NCBI GenBank assembly: GCA_038501195.1
Contig: JBBPUQ010000003.1
Span: forward strand, 1,504,501-1,568,500
Source: Nemania diffusa
Taxonomy: Eukaryota; Ascomycota; Sordariomycetes; Xylariales; Xylariaceae
DNA: 64,000 bases
Reading direction: 5' to 3'
The notes below the pieces were generated by a model. It was not told the origin of the DNA. It worked only from the letters and a program-made list of their open reading frames with translations, and did no database searches. Position 1 is the first letter of the stretch. The number at the start of each line of letters is the position of its first letter. This document shows, one piece after another, positions 44,824-57,100 of this stretch. The position numbers and the translations under genes are program-made.

Positions 44824-47800
44824 TTTGGAAACGGATCGCTCGCCTCAATATACAGGAAGCATATATATATATAATCGTATTGCTATAGATTCAAGAGAGA
44901 ATAAGAAGCAAAGCCCGCAAATAAATGAGAATGAAGTTAAGCAGAGAGAGACAGCGTCGTGAGAGACGAGCTAAGATGCATGAGTTGATGCAGCGAAGAG
45001 AAACATGAAGAGAAGACCCCTTGAGAATCAGATATGAACTGGACAAAGAGGCGCCTTAATAAATCAAACAGACTTTCGCCTACAGTAAAGATCGTCAACA
45101 CGATGTAGAGAAATGAAAATATCTTGTGAGATATGCCTGATGTTGCGCCCCGGCCATGTGCTCCGAACGGCAACCTGTGACCCAGCGTGATCGTCTCCGG
45201 GGACTGCAGAAGGCCGAGGTGACAGACGCTAACATGACCGAATATTGTCTGGCTTCTTACGTAAATCTGGTATTTAAGGCTAGAAGAGGCATCTTGGCCT
45301 GGCATGTTCTAGGGTAGAGTTGGTGTCTACCACGGAGGACGCTCCCCAAGCATCCGCGGCGTGGTACTATTGGCAAGTCTCTATGTTTATTGCTGACGTA
45401 TCACGAAGAACGTGAGATAGCTAGTTGCAGGCCTCCTCGGCCCTGCCGTGCGCCATCTGAGGCGTCTGGGTCTTTTGTTGTAGTGGCCGCCGGTCCATGG
45501 AATCGGTAGCATGGCTCCATGACTCTAAGACACAGATTGGCATATAGGCGCTCATCCTTGGAAAAACCCCACAAGGCAGCATTAAAGATGGACTTGCATA
45601 GAAGAATCGTGACCTGCAAAGCTAGCACATGTGCAAACGAATCAAGTTTCGCGAAGAGGGTTTAAAATAAATCACGGCTTGAACGCGTAATAAGGCAAGG
45701 AAGTAAAGCACCATTCAAGAAGCAAGGAGCAAGGATAACGACCTCGCTTCTACAAACAAGAAATCGATGCCAAGGATTATTTTCATGTGATGAAGTATAA
45801 ATCGAAGCTTGCCCACTACGTTTGTATAGAATAACATGTACTCAACTTTCTTCAGTCTCTGAGCAGCTACTCATTCGGCTATCTAATGCGAAGGCGACTG
45901 ACGACTATTTAGCCAGCTAAGACATGGCGTTTATTAAGTTAGCGAATGAGCTGCTGCATATCGCCCAGTGTCTCGGAGCTTAGACCCCAAGAGGGAACCG
46001 ACTTCACCCAAACCACAAGTTGTCGGAATAACCTCGCTCTTATATCTTATACCAGGGAGGGTGTTACAAGCAGATGACTTCATTCAACTGTGAGTAGGGT
46101 AAGCCGCCAGTTTTTATACTACCCTTTCACTTATGTCCCATTACCCATATGCACGGCGAACAAAAGCATGAAGCAGAAACGGAAGGCCAAGCCCGCCATT
46201 TGCGGGGAGACTCTCGTCTCATTGACCTGTAAGTCATCCCTTTTCAGGTGAGTGATGGTACCACATGCGAACTACGACATCACGAGCCATGACAGAATTG
46301 CCCCGGGACGCTGGCGATCTTATACTCTCCCCAAGTCTCCAATGTAGCATCGAGATATGTACAATTTATTCTTTATTAGCACCACAAAATTATTCATGCC
46401 GACTCCCGTTGAATACTGTCTAGTATCTAGTATCTAGTGACGCGGAGTTCTCTCCATCCCCGATTACCTTCCCTCGTCTCCATACAGTGACGGAATCATG
46501 ACATTCTAGTGTTCATACTATATATGCGTAACGGGACAGATACTTGTAATGTAGCATTTCCCCAGACGGTCCTACCAACTAGAGCTATACTAGGTGCATA
46601 TAGTAGTCATGCAGTTGCGCCTCCACAATATGCAAGCCGATGAGGAGATGCTATGCTACGTACATATATATATAGGTGTGTATATACTTATACTGTACTG
46701 TATATACAGTACATAGCTCTCGGCTCCAGCCGCACTAGTCCGGGCGACGCATTCCCGAACAGGAAAGTTGTTGTTATTTAAATCTACTACCTGCTTACCA
46801 CCTGTTTGCCTGCCCCGTCTTTTCTCCAACTCCAAGCTCGGGAGGGGGTATCGTGACCCGTTTCCATCCCCGCAACCGCCCCAACTGCCGATTCCCCCCT
46901 CCCCTACCCTCCCCCTCCAGACACGAACGCATCTATAGCAGCGTATGACTCGTGCAGGCAGCCTCTGCCACTTGTCTAGGCAACCGGTAGCGTGTCGTCA
47001 TCTTATCAGGCACAGCCCTCGATGTATGTGGCTGGCTGGTCGGCTCTTTCACGGCAGAGCATACGTGGCTTTCCATAGAATCACAGCGCTATCGAGCGAA
47101 TAAGAAGTTGGCTGTCAAGATAACTCTAAAGTATTATAAGCCATAATATCAACTCTTAAGACTGGTATTAATGGTACACGCAGGAAATTATCGGCTATTC
47201 TAGTTAGGTACTACGGAGAGGCTCTACTATGACATCTACGAACCCCTTTCTTGGCTTTTACCTATAGATACTATAACACTCTGGTTATGTGTAGTACTAG
47301 AACCCGAGCCGCATGCTTATTTTAATAACTGACGATTACGTCAAATCGGGCTCTATATATACATATATGTACCCGACCACAGCCTCCGTACCTGACCTTA
47401 CCCGGGCATTGCTGTATATAGGCGACGATCACCAATCAAGTTGGGTTATCCGTATCATTTCATCTTCGATGTACAACGATTAGCGACGTGCCCAGCTCAA
47501 TAGCCTCGTGTCACCACATATATCCTGGCTAGGCGTATGCGTTCCCGGAATCCTCAAAACAATTGGCGCTCACCTCGTGTAAAAGAAAAGAAAACTAAGT
47601 GTCAACAGCCTGCTTGCCAACTATCCATACAAGTACATCAAGTATAATACGTATTACCTACGCTTACACGTACACGTGCACGCATGCATATTTGGCATGT
47701 ATATATACCTGTTTCCAATGTTGCTGTGGAGACACTTGTTCGCCTAACACATGAATAGTGTGACCAAACCGCACAGCAGCTGATCGACAGGAGGTGGGTA

Positions 47801-48233
47801 TCACGAGTGTCCTCACGGACCGATCAATAAGAACTCCGCAAAGGCTGCTTACTCGCTTAGACGGGTATCTCTCCTGCACGATTGCGGCGGATGGGGTCGC
47901 TAAGACAATAAAGTAGCCAACACAGACGTACGTATGGAATTTGCCCTGCAGGCGACTAACAAAATATCCTGTCGATGGTGATCACTCCTATATCCTACTT
48001 GACCGACTAGAGAAACCCAGGTGTCAAATGCCCTGAGGATGTGAGAAGAGACTCCGTAGAGAGGGTCCGGGCCAGTCTACCTAAGATAAGTAGTAATGAA
48101 GCCTGACCGTATCCCGCCCTCCAAAAGAGAGAAAATGTCAAAACTAGGCCTATAAACCCACGCCAAGGAAGATGACATAACCATCCCTAGCGCCCCTTTT
48201 GTTTTTCCAAACAATGCAGACCTCCCCTCAGCT
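44824..48233. other. Intergenic region between GH64 and GH16 genes
   Basis: About 3.4 kb without a supported gene. It contains the GH64 upstream region, a 20-base perfect palindrome at 46694-46713, a triple TAGTATC repeat near 46430, and C-rich sequence at about 46790-46930. The open frames at 44937-45305 and 47664-47879 have no protein-like support. Confidence 0.5.
46694..46713. repeat. 20-base perfect palindrome
   Basis: The sequence TGTACTGTATATACAGTACA reads the same on both strands without a mismatch or spacer. It lies in a TA-rich stretch of the GH64-GH16 spacer. It could form a cruciform or bind a dimeric regulator, or be chance in low-complexity DNA. Confidence 0.8.
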
Positions 48234-49466
48234 CTAAAAAATGGCATATATAAGAGGCATAGCAACCCAAAAAAGCCATGTCTGCGCGGCTAACATGCTC
48301 GCACTATTCTCTCCCTCTCCGCCATCTGCTCCTGTCCCATCGCCATCTCCGCCGCCATATGATGTCTGGTTTGGCGTCAAGTTATCGCCGTTACTGAAGA
48401 AGTATGTAGCGTTATGATCCGGTATGGCGCAGACCGCACCGCTTGCCGTAGGGTCCTTACATCTCAATGCGAAATCCCGTTCCCGCTGCTCGAGTGACGA
48501 GTTGAAGTAGGCCTTGACATAGCTAACAGTTGTGACTGCGTCGGCAGTCGGTGGACCCTGTGACCAGCCCGAATTCCCATTACTCCAATGCGACAACAGG
48601 ACGTGTCCAGGCGTAGTGGGCACGCCGTAGCCAGTCATCTCAGAAAGCAGGTCACCGTCTGCATAGAAAAATACCTTATCGGGCAAGAAGTCAAAGCGGT
48701 ATTCGTGAAAATCCGTTGTTGGATCGAAGGGCAGATTGACCCGGCGCAAGCCTGTCGTGTTTGCGGCATTGAAGCCAGCGGCAGCCGCTTCTGTTGATTG
48801 AAGGACGAGATTCACGGGAAATATACTCTTGGCCTTATCAAACTGAGCGGAGAGGAATTCCATGTCAATCTCTTGCGTGTCGTTTTGGTACTACGACAAG
48901 ACAGCCCGTTAGCCAGACTCAACATATAGGCCCTGCTACATGAGAAGCGAGGCACTTACCCAGAAGAAGGCACTGCAGGTCCCAGGTACGTCAGTGATCT
49001 TGATACCAGCTCGGAAAGTGCCATAGAAATAATCTAGGCCTGTCGTGGAGATCTCAGCCACTGGGACCCTATCTTCTTGCATTACGTCTCGGACGACGAG
49101 AAGTAGTCCGGCGTCTGAGCCGAGAGTTCCACGACCACCAAACTCCTTAGGGTCTTTATTAATGTTAGACATGACGTTCTGCACGGCGAAGGACTCTCCG
49201 AATGGGCCGCGGGATGCTTGACTCGATATGTTGTATCCCTGCGGTGCCCATCCATTACTAGCACTCCCCTCTCCATCGCCTGTAACGTCGACATGAACGA
49301 AATCCGTCTCGAGTAAATCGGTGAATACGTGTTCGGCCCCGTCAGAGCTGGTGGTTATCGAGTATCCACACTCGCAATCACCCGCGACAGAGCCGAAAAG
49401 GAGCAACAGAACCGCGAAAATCCAATGTGAAGCCATCGAGGTATGTACAAGTCGTGGGAGCCTCAT
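48234..49466 (-). CDS. Secreted GPI-anchored GH16 glycosidase
   Basis: Glycoside hydrolase family 16 (beta-1,3/1,4-glucan hydrolase or wall transglycosylase group). Two exons, 49466-48960 and 48890-48234, give 387 residues; an internal ATG at 49436 gives 377 and places the signal peptide (MASHWIFAVLLLLFGSVAG) at the very start. The catalytic motif is QEIDMEF, with nucleophile and acid/base glutamates around aspartate, at the start of exon 2. Other GH16-like pieces are STTGLDYFYGTFRAGIKI, DFHEYRFDFLPDKVFFYADG and HWSNGNSGWSQGPP. The C-terminus has a Gly/Asp-rich linker, then small residues and a hydrophobic tail (AAQTWLFWVAMPLIYAIF), as in GPI-anchored wall proteins. The 69-base intron is flanked by FFW and YQND. 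The exact substrate is not clear. It lies 3.4 kb from the GH64 gene on the same strand. Confidence 0.92.
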
Positions 49467-51392
49467 GGTGTCTGTCAGACTGCACGTGCTACTGGCTAGG
49501 CGATTTAGCGCACTAGCAATGGCATATGCTGTGACTAGAAACGAGTGACGGGTGTGCGAGCATGAGCATGAGAATGAAAAGGCCTCTAGCTAAGTATCGT
49601 CCAAGAAAAAGAGCGAGTGTGGGGTGAGTTGAAGCAAGGGAGGACAGAAAATAGAAACGGACGTGTCCACTGTTACTCGGTCATACGCACACACAGAATA
49701 CGAGCATATGAGAAAGATGCAACGTCCAATATTCAACAACTTGAAGGAAGGTCGCTATGTCCGTACATATAGGTGTGTTACGAAATTGCTATCGTGTCAT
49801 TATGGTAGATGGGAGAAGGGGAGGAGGGGAGAAGGAGAGGAGGAGAGAGGGAAGAAACCAGACAAACAAACACAGAGAGAACCATGCAGACGGTACTTAA
49901 AACAACATGATACCCAGGGAGAACCATGCAGTCGTGCAGTTACAGACAACTCTGAAGTGGGACGTAACATCTTTTATTGTCTAGATTAAGTAGGTAGGTT
50001 ATGTAGCAGGCGGGCAGGTAGGTATCACTCATAGGGGAACACGAAAATGATTAAAATAATGGAAGCCCAGCAGTGCTCGGCCTGTCGGCTGGCCGGCGAA
50101 ATGACAACCAGGCGACCCGACGACTCAAGTAAAAGAAGCAAACATGATCTGAACACGAGAGGAAATAGCCAGTCGATGAGCACGGAGAAGCGGCAACCCG
50201 CATAAGTAAGTAGGTAGGTACCTACATATGTATGTTCCTAGAATTGACAGGTAAGTAGGTACCTAAATGCCACTGCTTCATTTTGCCAGCCACGTCTGCT
50301 GCCCATTGCCTGACTTAGGTAATTAAAGGGTGCCATACAGCTGTACAGTGTACTATTTGGAATATATGCACACATACATGTACGATGTGCATCTTCGAAA
50401 CGACACCAGGTACCTAAGGTACCCAGTAGGATATGCATTGGGTCGACCACAGAATGCATCAATTTTTCCATCAATATGATTGCTCAGAGCAATAATCAGG
50501 TAGCACTAGTGCCCATCGCCAACTCATTTTCTCGCATACAAATAATGCACAATTATCAAGTTCACACGAGCCAAATTTATTTATAGTCGAGACCGTATCA
50601 GCTTTTGTCATGTCATATGATGCAAATTCATATTTGATAGCCCGCGCAGAATAGATCTATACACTCGAAGTAAACAAATTCCAATCAATATCAAGCATCA
50701 AACAATCTGTTGCGCGCAGTGCTCCCTCCCGCTTTGCTTGTGGGCCTTCCGTCTCACATCCTCCCGTCGTAGCCGCCCCAACTACCAGCTCTATTACGCG
50801 AGAGAGTGGGGAGACGAATGGAAAGGCCGGCCAAAAGAGTGGTAAGGAAATTAAGATAGGAGAATAGAGTCAAGAAAAACGAGTCCAAAAAAGTCCAAAA
50901 AAAGGAGTCGCGACGACTATGTAGAACAAGGTATATGACAAACTGCCAACCACAAAAGCAAAAACGAATCGAAACAGAAGACAAGAGAGAAGACACGAAA
51001 AACGACGACAGCATTAAACAAAAGTATGAGTGCCGTAGCTAATAGAACAGGGGGGAAGAGAAGTTCCGGCAACGGACCAGCCAGTCCTGCATCAGACATT
51101 ATGTTGCGCATGTCGCGCTGATATCCCTTCCGCCAGGTCACCGAGAGAGCCCAGTCTGCCATCCCAGTCCCCTCCATTACCAGTGACCTTATATGCAGAC
51201 GTTGGATGCAAAGACAAACATAGACACGACGGAACTCCGAGAGTCAACCACCACCGGCGCCTGCCCCGACCAAGTCGAACGAAACAACGAGGAAAACGAC
51301 CAGGTATATGCGCAGGAAATTACACCCTCCCCATCCGCCAGTTCAAGGAAATGTGAACAAAGAAAATCGTGGGTCTCGTCAGAAATAAGATA
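49467..51392. other. Intergenic region, GH16 / C2H2 factor, with TAGGTACCTA copies
   Basis: About 1.9 kb upstream of GH16 and downstream of the transcription factor, both on the minus strand. It has exact TAGGTACCTA palindromes at 50215-50224 and 50256-50265, 31 bases apart, and a GGAGA-rich purine tract at 49810-49860. No gene was found. Confidence 0.5.
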
Positions 51393-54109
51393 TTAGTACA
51401 CGCTCTCCTCGTCTGCTCCCTGGGATATCATTGACGGCGTCGATACGTTAGAAGATGCTTCTACGTCGTCAACATAGCCGATTAGAGCCTGGGAGTGTAG
51501 ACGGAAGGACTCGCCCATTAGCCTCGTGATGCTGTTGCGTCCATATTAGCAAAAAAGTCCAGTAGTTATACGAAGAATATGCGAGACTTACCCCCAAACG
51601 ACCACCTCGTCGAGCATGGAACCCCAAAGGTGAGCGACAGTACCGCTGAGCTGCGGCGAGTTCAGGGCACCGTCGGACTCCTTCTCAAACAGCAGTCGGA
51701 CCTTGTGGTACATGGCCATCTCTTCCTCTGTGGCGGGTTCCTCGTCATGTTCCAGACGGTACAGCCACAAGGTGAGTGTGATCATGAGATCCATGCCGCA
51801 TAGAGGGTGCTCAATGCTCCAGTTGGTAGGTGATGTGCGAGCAACCCAGCGCACGCCCTGGCGAACAGCAGTTTCAATACAGTTATAACACTCCTGAATG
51901 ACCTTGATCATCTCACTGGATCGCTTGACACGATCCCGGGCCTTCGACATCGCCGCAGCGACCTCGTAGTGATCATGGTACCGGAGCGCCTCCTGCACAG
52001 CCTTGAGGTCAACTTCGAGGCGGAGACGGGCATTGCGGTACATAGCTTGAGCGTTGAAGATTAGTGGATGGCCCTTGTGGGGTGCGCTCAGCGGAACGGC
52101 GTCAACCTCAGGTTCGCAGAGATCAAGAGATTTCTCCCATGTCTCCAAGGCAAGCCGAAGCTTGTACTCAGTGACTACATCCTGTAACGCTTCGGGGCTG
52201 CGCTTCTGATACCACACTTCTAGGAATAGCGTATTGATCATAACGCGGGTTGCGAAGGCGCTATACTTCAGTGTTTCCCCTTGGAAGAGATTGTCGTGAG
52301 CAACCATAAAGGTGATTGCTGGAGATGCGTTGAGCTGCTCATACCAGGCGCTGTCATCGGCGACTTTTGAGTTCCAGACCGCTTCTGATGAGGGAAGTTG
52401 AAGATCTTCAAATTCGTTGAAGCTGATGGCGGGTGTATGATTGTAGGTTAACGTCAATAACCCAAAGAAAATATACACAGCATAGTAAGTTCGACGACAA
52501 CCTTCATCTTCCACCCATTCGGCACGAGACGGAAGAGCACCCTCACGAGCATCTTGTCGTAGCTTTAGCTCATATCGGTTACCCGCCACCATATTGGCCA
52601 GTAGACTCTTGATGGAACAAGCCCACTCGAGGCCTTTTGGATCACCACTCCAGCTAGCAAAGATCATGTTCAGTAAGGAACTTTGCATTGTCCATAGTGG
52701 ACATTTTCGTGAGCTGAAATTCTCCTTGTTTTGCAGAAACTGATTTACCAAGACCTTGGATCCAATATGTAGCATATATGCCTGGTCCTGGTCAAAGGCA
52801 TAGAGCGCACCGATGGACAAAACAGCTAGCAGAATGGCTGGGGACACCTGAGTCACACTGAAGGAAGACGGATGCAGAAATGGGAGGTGATGATGGAACA
52901 GACCGAAGTAAGTCGCAAGATATCGATTCATGGAGCCAAGATTAGGAACACGGAACCCTTCCGGGATGGCGTGTTCACTGTCATGAGCCCGAATGTTATC
53001 CAATATCATGTTGCGCTCTTCATCATTGAGAACCTGAGGAGCCTTAAAGCCGGCCGAGGCCTGGACCTGGTCAGCCTGTGAAATTCCCCAGCTAGGTGTG
53101 GCGGGTTCGTTGGAAGCTGCAGTGCCAGTGCCAGTAGGGGAAAGCGAGTCGATCATGGACTGCAGTGCAGGCACGAGACCATTGCAGTTGGGGTCATGGG
53201 CAGATGGTGAGGGATTGGGGTGTGCCTGGGCGGTACTCACACTAGCAAACGACTGCTGGGACTCGAAGGAAGCAGAACCAGAGGACGTAACCGATTGAGC
53301 CTTCGCTGCTGCTACAGACTGCGACATGAAAGCATCCCAGGGAACGCTGTGAGGGAGAGGAGAATTGGCTGGAGGGAAGAGAACGGCGGGGTCCATCAAC
53401 GGCGCACCGTTAGCGGGATAGGTCGCAACCGGGCTGGAGGCATATGGACTTCCAGCATCATTGTCACGCATGGCGGCTGTGGCTTTGTGGTGAAGATCGG
53501 CAACTAGCATGGCAGCATGTTCAACGTCAAAGACCCCCTCGCTACTAGCTTCTATCTGCTCGCTCAAAGTGGATGTGTCAAGGGCAATGGATGACTTCGA
53601 AGGACCGTTGATAGCTCGAGCTTTGGCACCGCCAGCACGTCGCTTTCCGTCGCTATGAAGAGGGACACCTCCATCTTTGGCATGGACGGTGCGATCGTGT
53701 CGAAGAAGAAGATCTCGTCGCACAAAAGTACTCCTGCACTTCATGCATTTGAATGGACGCTCTTTCGTGTCTGTTCGCGATTCGGGTTAGATTCAGAAGA
53801 GATACGCGCGCACATGAGTCATGGCGTTGAGGGAGTTGGGTTGCACCGTCGGTAACATCGCGTTACAAAGCGAGGTACGGAGCGAGAAGAGGGGTTGGAG
53901 GAGGGGGTGGTGGTAGGACAATGAAATGGGTAGACCCTTCGGGGGCACTTACGCGACCGCTCGTGTCTGCTGCGGTGTTCGCTTCGACTAAAGGCCCTTG
54001 CGCAGAACTGGCACTTGTACTTGCGTTCTGGTTGAGCGAGAGAGGTTTTTCGGGCGGCCGGAGTTGATGAGGCGGAGGTGGGAAGAACGGCCACGCTGGC
54101 GCCGGGCAT
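51393..54109 (-). CDS. C2H2 zinc-finger transcription factor with fungal_trans domain
   Basis: Nuclear transcription factor combining two C2H2 fingers with the fungal-specific regulatory domain usually found in Zn2Cys6 proteins. Three exons, 54109-53953, 53770-51592 and 51531-51393, give 824 residues. The first finger (YKCQFCARAFSRSEHRSRH) is split by the 182-base intron; splicing restores the linker HTKERPFKC and the second finger (CMKCRSTFVRRDLLLRH). A Ser/Pro/Ala-rich stretch follows, then the fungal_trans domain at about residues 330-640, including YFGLFHHHLPFLHPSSF and RRTYYAVYIFFGLL. The 60-base last intron gives a C-terminus ending ADEESVY. An upstream in-frame ATG at 54178 would add 23 residues. 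Architecture resembles the AmdX/Klf1 kind of factor, but I do not assign an orthologue. Targets are unknown. Confidence 0.92.
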
Positions 54110-57100
54110 CTTGGCTGATTGTCGCGTTGTTGGCCTCGAGTGTGTTAACTGATGGTGATATTGCGGACTCTGTATCAATCGACGACGACGCGAGAACGAC
54201 GGTGACTGGACTTGGCTGTGTTGGTGGACAATGACTGCGGTCGACTACTCCGAAAAATTATGCTGGTTTCTTGACCCTTCAGACTGATAGTTGAAATCGC
54301 CTGGCTCCTCTACTCGCACGCTCCCGTGGGATTTAAAGTGTGTCTTGTTGACTCGACTGGACGTAGCTGGTCATTTGAATGGCTATATGGGTCATGGGAT
54401 GCTGTGTTAAAGGATGATATGGCCTAAGCCGTAAGTTAGTCTCGACACGCTGTGGTATCTGAGATATTGCGACAGTCCTTGGAGAAGGGCGACGCGGGTT
54501 GTTGAAATTATGGTCGAGGAGGGGTTGTTGATGATGGGTAGATGGTGAGGAAATGCAAAAAACATGGAAATAAAAAAGGAGGGGATGGGGGGGAAGGGAT
54601 GAAGAGGGGACAAAAGAGGGAGGGAAATTATGCTGTGCTGTGCTGTAGGCACTGCTGGTTGTTACAGTGTCGGGGGGTGCATAAGGACCGAGCCAGCGAG
54701 CGGACAGGCGGGCCCAAGGAGGGGAACCACTGTATCCTGCTTGGCCCCGTAGAGGGGGTGGGTTGGTGGTGGTGGTGGTAGGTATGCTGTGTAGGTATGT
54801 AGAGTACAGTGCAACAGGTACTATACAGAAGGCTAATGTAGGTATCGCTTGAAAGGAAGACTGCGAGAGAGAGGCGGGGCTTGGTACCTGAATTGTTTCT
54901 TTGCTGCCAGCACAGCTGGTTCAAGACAACCTAGACCTCGGGATCTCCTTAGGGGTTAGTACCAATGCACGGTGTGGATATAATTGGGACCTATTCTGCT
55001 GAGTATATCTCCTCTTCCTGGACGCGACGCGCGAGAGCAAGAGCGCTGGGGTGGTGGGGTGGCTTGGGAGGTGAAGCTGGCAGATGAGTGGGGTTATTAG
55101 TGTGACTTCGGCGAGGGTGTCTCAATTCAGATCAGGATCGAAGTGGGGCAAATATACCGGTTTAGGAATGGCAGGTTTAGTGTGTGCTCTGTTGCGGGAT
55201 AGCTGGGTACTAGTGTACCTACCTTGGTACCGTGTTACTTATTATCATCCTCGGTTCCTACCAGCCACCAACCATACATCCTATGGACACACAGGTATTT
55301 CTTAAAAAGATAAGTATGCGCAGAGGTCATAGAGAATATTGCTACCTATCTGATAGCTTCACGTGATGCCCAAATCCCTCTCTACATAGTACCTTAGGTG
55401 GATCCCTACGCCAGGTATATATGAAGAGTATATACAAGTACTGAACTGCTTGGTGCACAAAGCGTAAAGAGATCAGAAATGCGAGTCCACTACAGTATAC
55501 GCAGTGGACCTTCGGTAAGCCTTGGCGGGGCGACAGGGCCGCCGGCTTGGGATTCCAGTGGAGTAGAACAGCTCGTTGGTGGATTCATGGCCCCTGGGGC
55601 AAGCACTACGTGTACCGGAAAGGTGCCCTACGAAGGGAAAACTTGCCCCGTGGCCCCTCTCCAGCCGCTGTCGCGCAGGCGGTCTGAGGCGCTCTATATC
55701 CGAACAGGCAAAGTACCTACATGTGCTCAGAGATTCCTACTCACCGCTATTAATGAAAGAGAGGCGGTATAGTGGTGCAATAGTAATGAGAGAATGTTAG
55801 ATACTCTCTTTCCAAAACTGATGGTGTTGTGCTCTTTCGAGGGGCAGGTCGGACCGGAGGTTGAAAACAGATAAGTAAACAGGAAAGATGCCTTATGCGT
55901 ACGCATAATCAGTGCTGAATATTAGCTGGGAAAGAGTGGGTTGGATGAGCGATACAGTGCGTTCCTTGCAGCAGCGAACGCGGGAATGCCGTTGTGCAAT
56001 CCTAAAGAAGTGAGCCTAGGCCAGTACGAAGCTCTGTGCGCATTTATACGTACACTGTGTGTTGTATCTCACATGAAGGCCCCTTATATAATGTTGTATA
56101 AAGGCCTGTACATTAACGGAATGGCTAAACTTCTGACCCTGACTTAGCACGTAAGTAGGTAAGTATTAAGTAGCAACGCTTATACAGATCCAATCCAATG
56201 TGTATCCAGAGTGCCTGCTACGTATTTGTACAGTACTACAGGATAATAGTTATCGTTAGGAGAGAAATTAGATGTGGGTCTAGCTTCTGTATGTTCGCAA
56301 GCTTCCTGTTGGCCAGTTGACAAAATCGACCCCTCTCTGCTTTGACCAAGTAGCTACGTACACTAATAGCCTTTCTGTGCCACTTGTCCTAAAGGGAACG
56401 AGTCCTCTTGGGCAATATTCGCTTCTCGTGATCACTCAGCATGGCCAATTGCATGATGACATCTACACCACTACTTACAGTATGCGTATGTACTCATCCT
56501 ACCCTATCATATGGCCATCGACATTATTACTACGCTATACATTAGTTTCCTGTTCGTGTGATCTCTTTTTTATCTTGTTCAACATCCACAATCATGTACA
56601 CTTTTTTCGCCGCTTGTAAAATGGTGGAATTCTTGGACAAAGACAATGCTAGAATAAATGCCAAGACTCATGACCGTCTGTCAAGTTTTAGACATGCTGA
56701 GGTACCTATCACTGGTCGCCACTGGTCGAAATATGAAATTGAGGTGGGCTTTATCACCCCTCGCCGTTTCATTAATCTCTAAGAACTCGACATAATCTCC
56801 TTGTAACGTGTAGTCCATTTAGGTTCGTTTGGCATTTGGGACTTGCTTCGTCTGCCTTGCGCAAGACGGTCCATGTTCACCACTTGAAGAAGATTGAGCA
56901 AAGTCTATATATTGATCTAAACAACTGGTGGACACGGGCCCTACGTTTTAAGCACTTTCTTAGATGTTCCCCCTTCCGATAGAGGGGTTGTCAAATCGAG
57001 GCTGAACGCGGGGCAAAGCCATCAGCTCTAATTTATCGACACGGAATTGCGGAAGGTTCACATACCTGCTATACCTACCCATCTATCTGTGGCATATGCG

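Noticed and set aside
44937..45305. A 122-residue minus-strand open frame upstream of GH64
   Set aside because: It has a start codon but no domain, no splice partner and no protein-like composition. It is more likely upstream non-coding sequence.
50917..51177. An 86-residue minus-strand frame with hydrophobic stretches, downstream of the C2H2 factor
   Set aside because: It lies where the 3' untranslated region of the factor should be, and shows no conserved feature.
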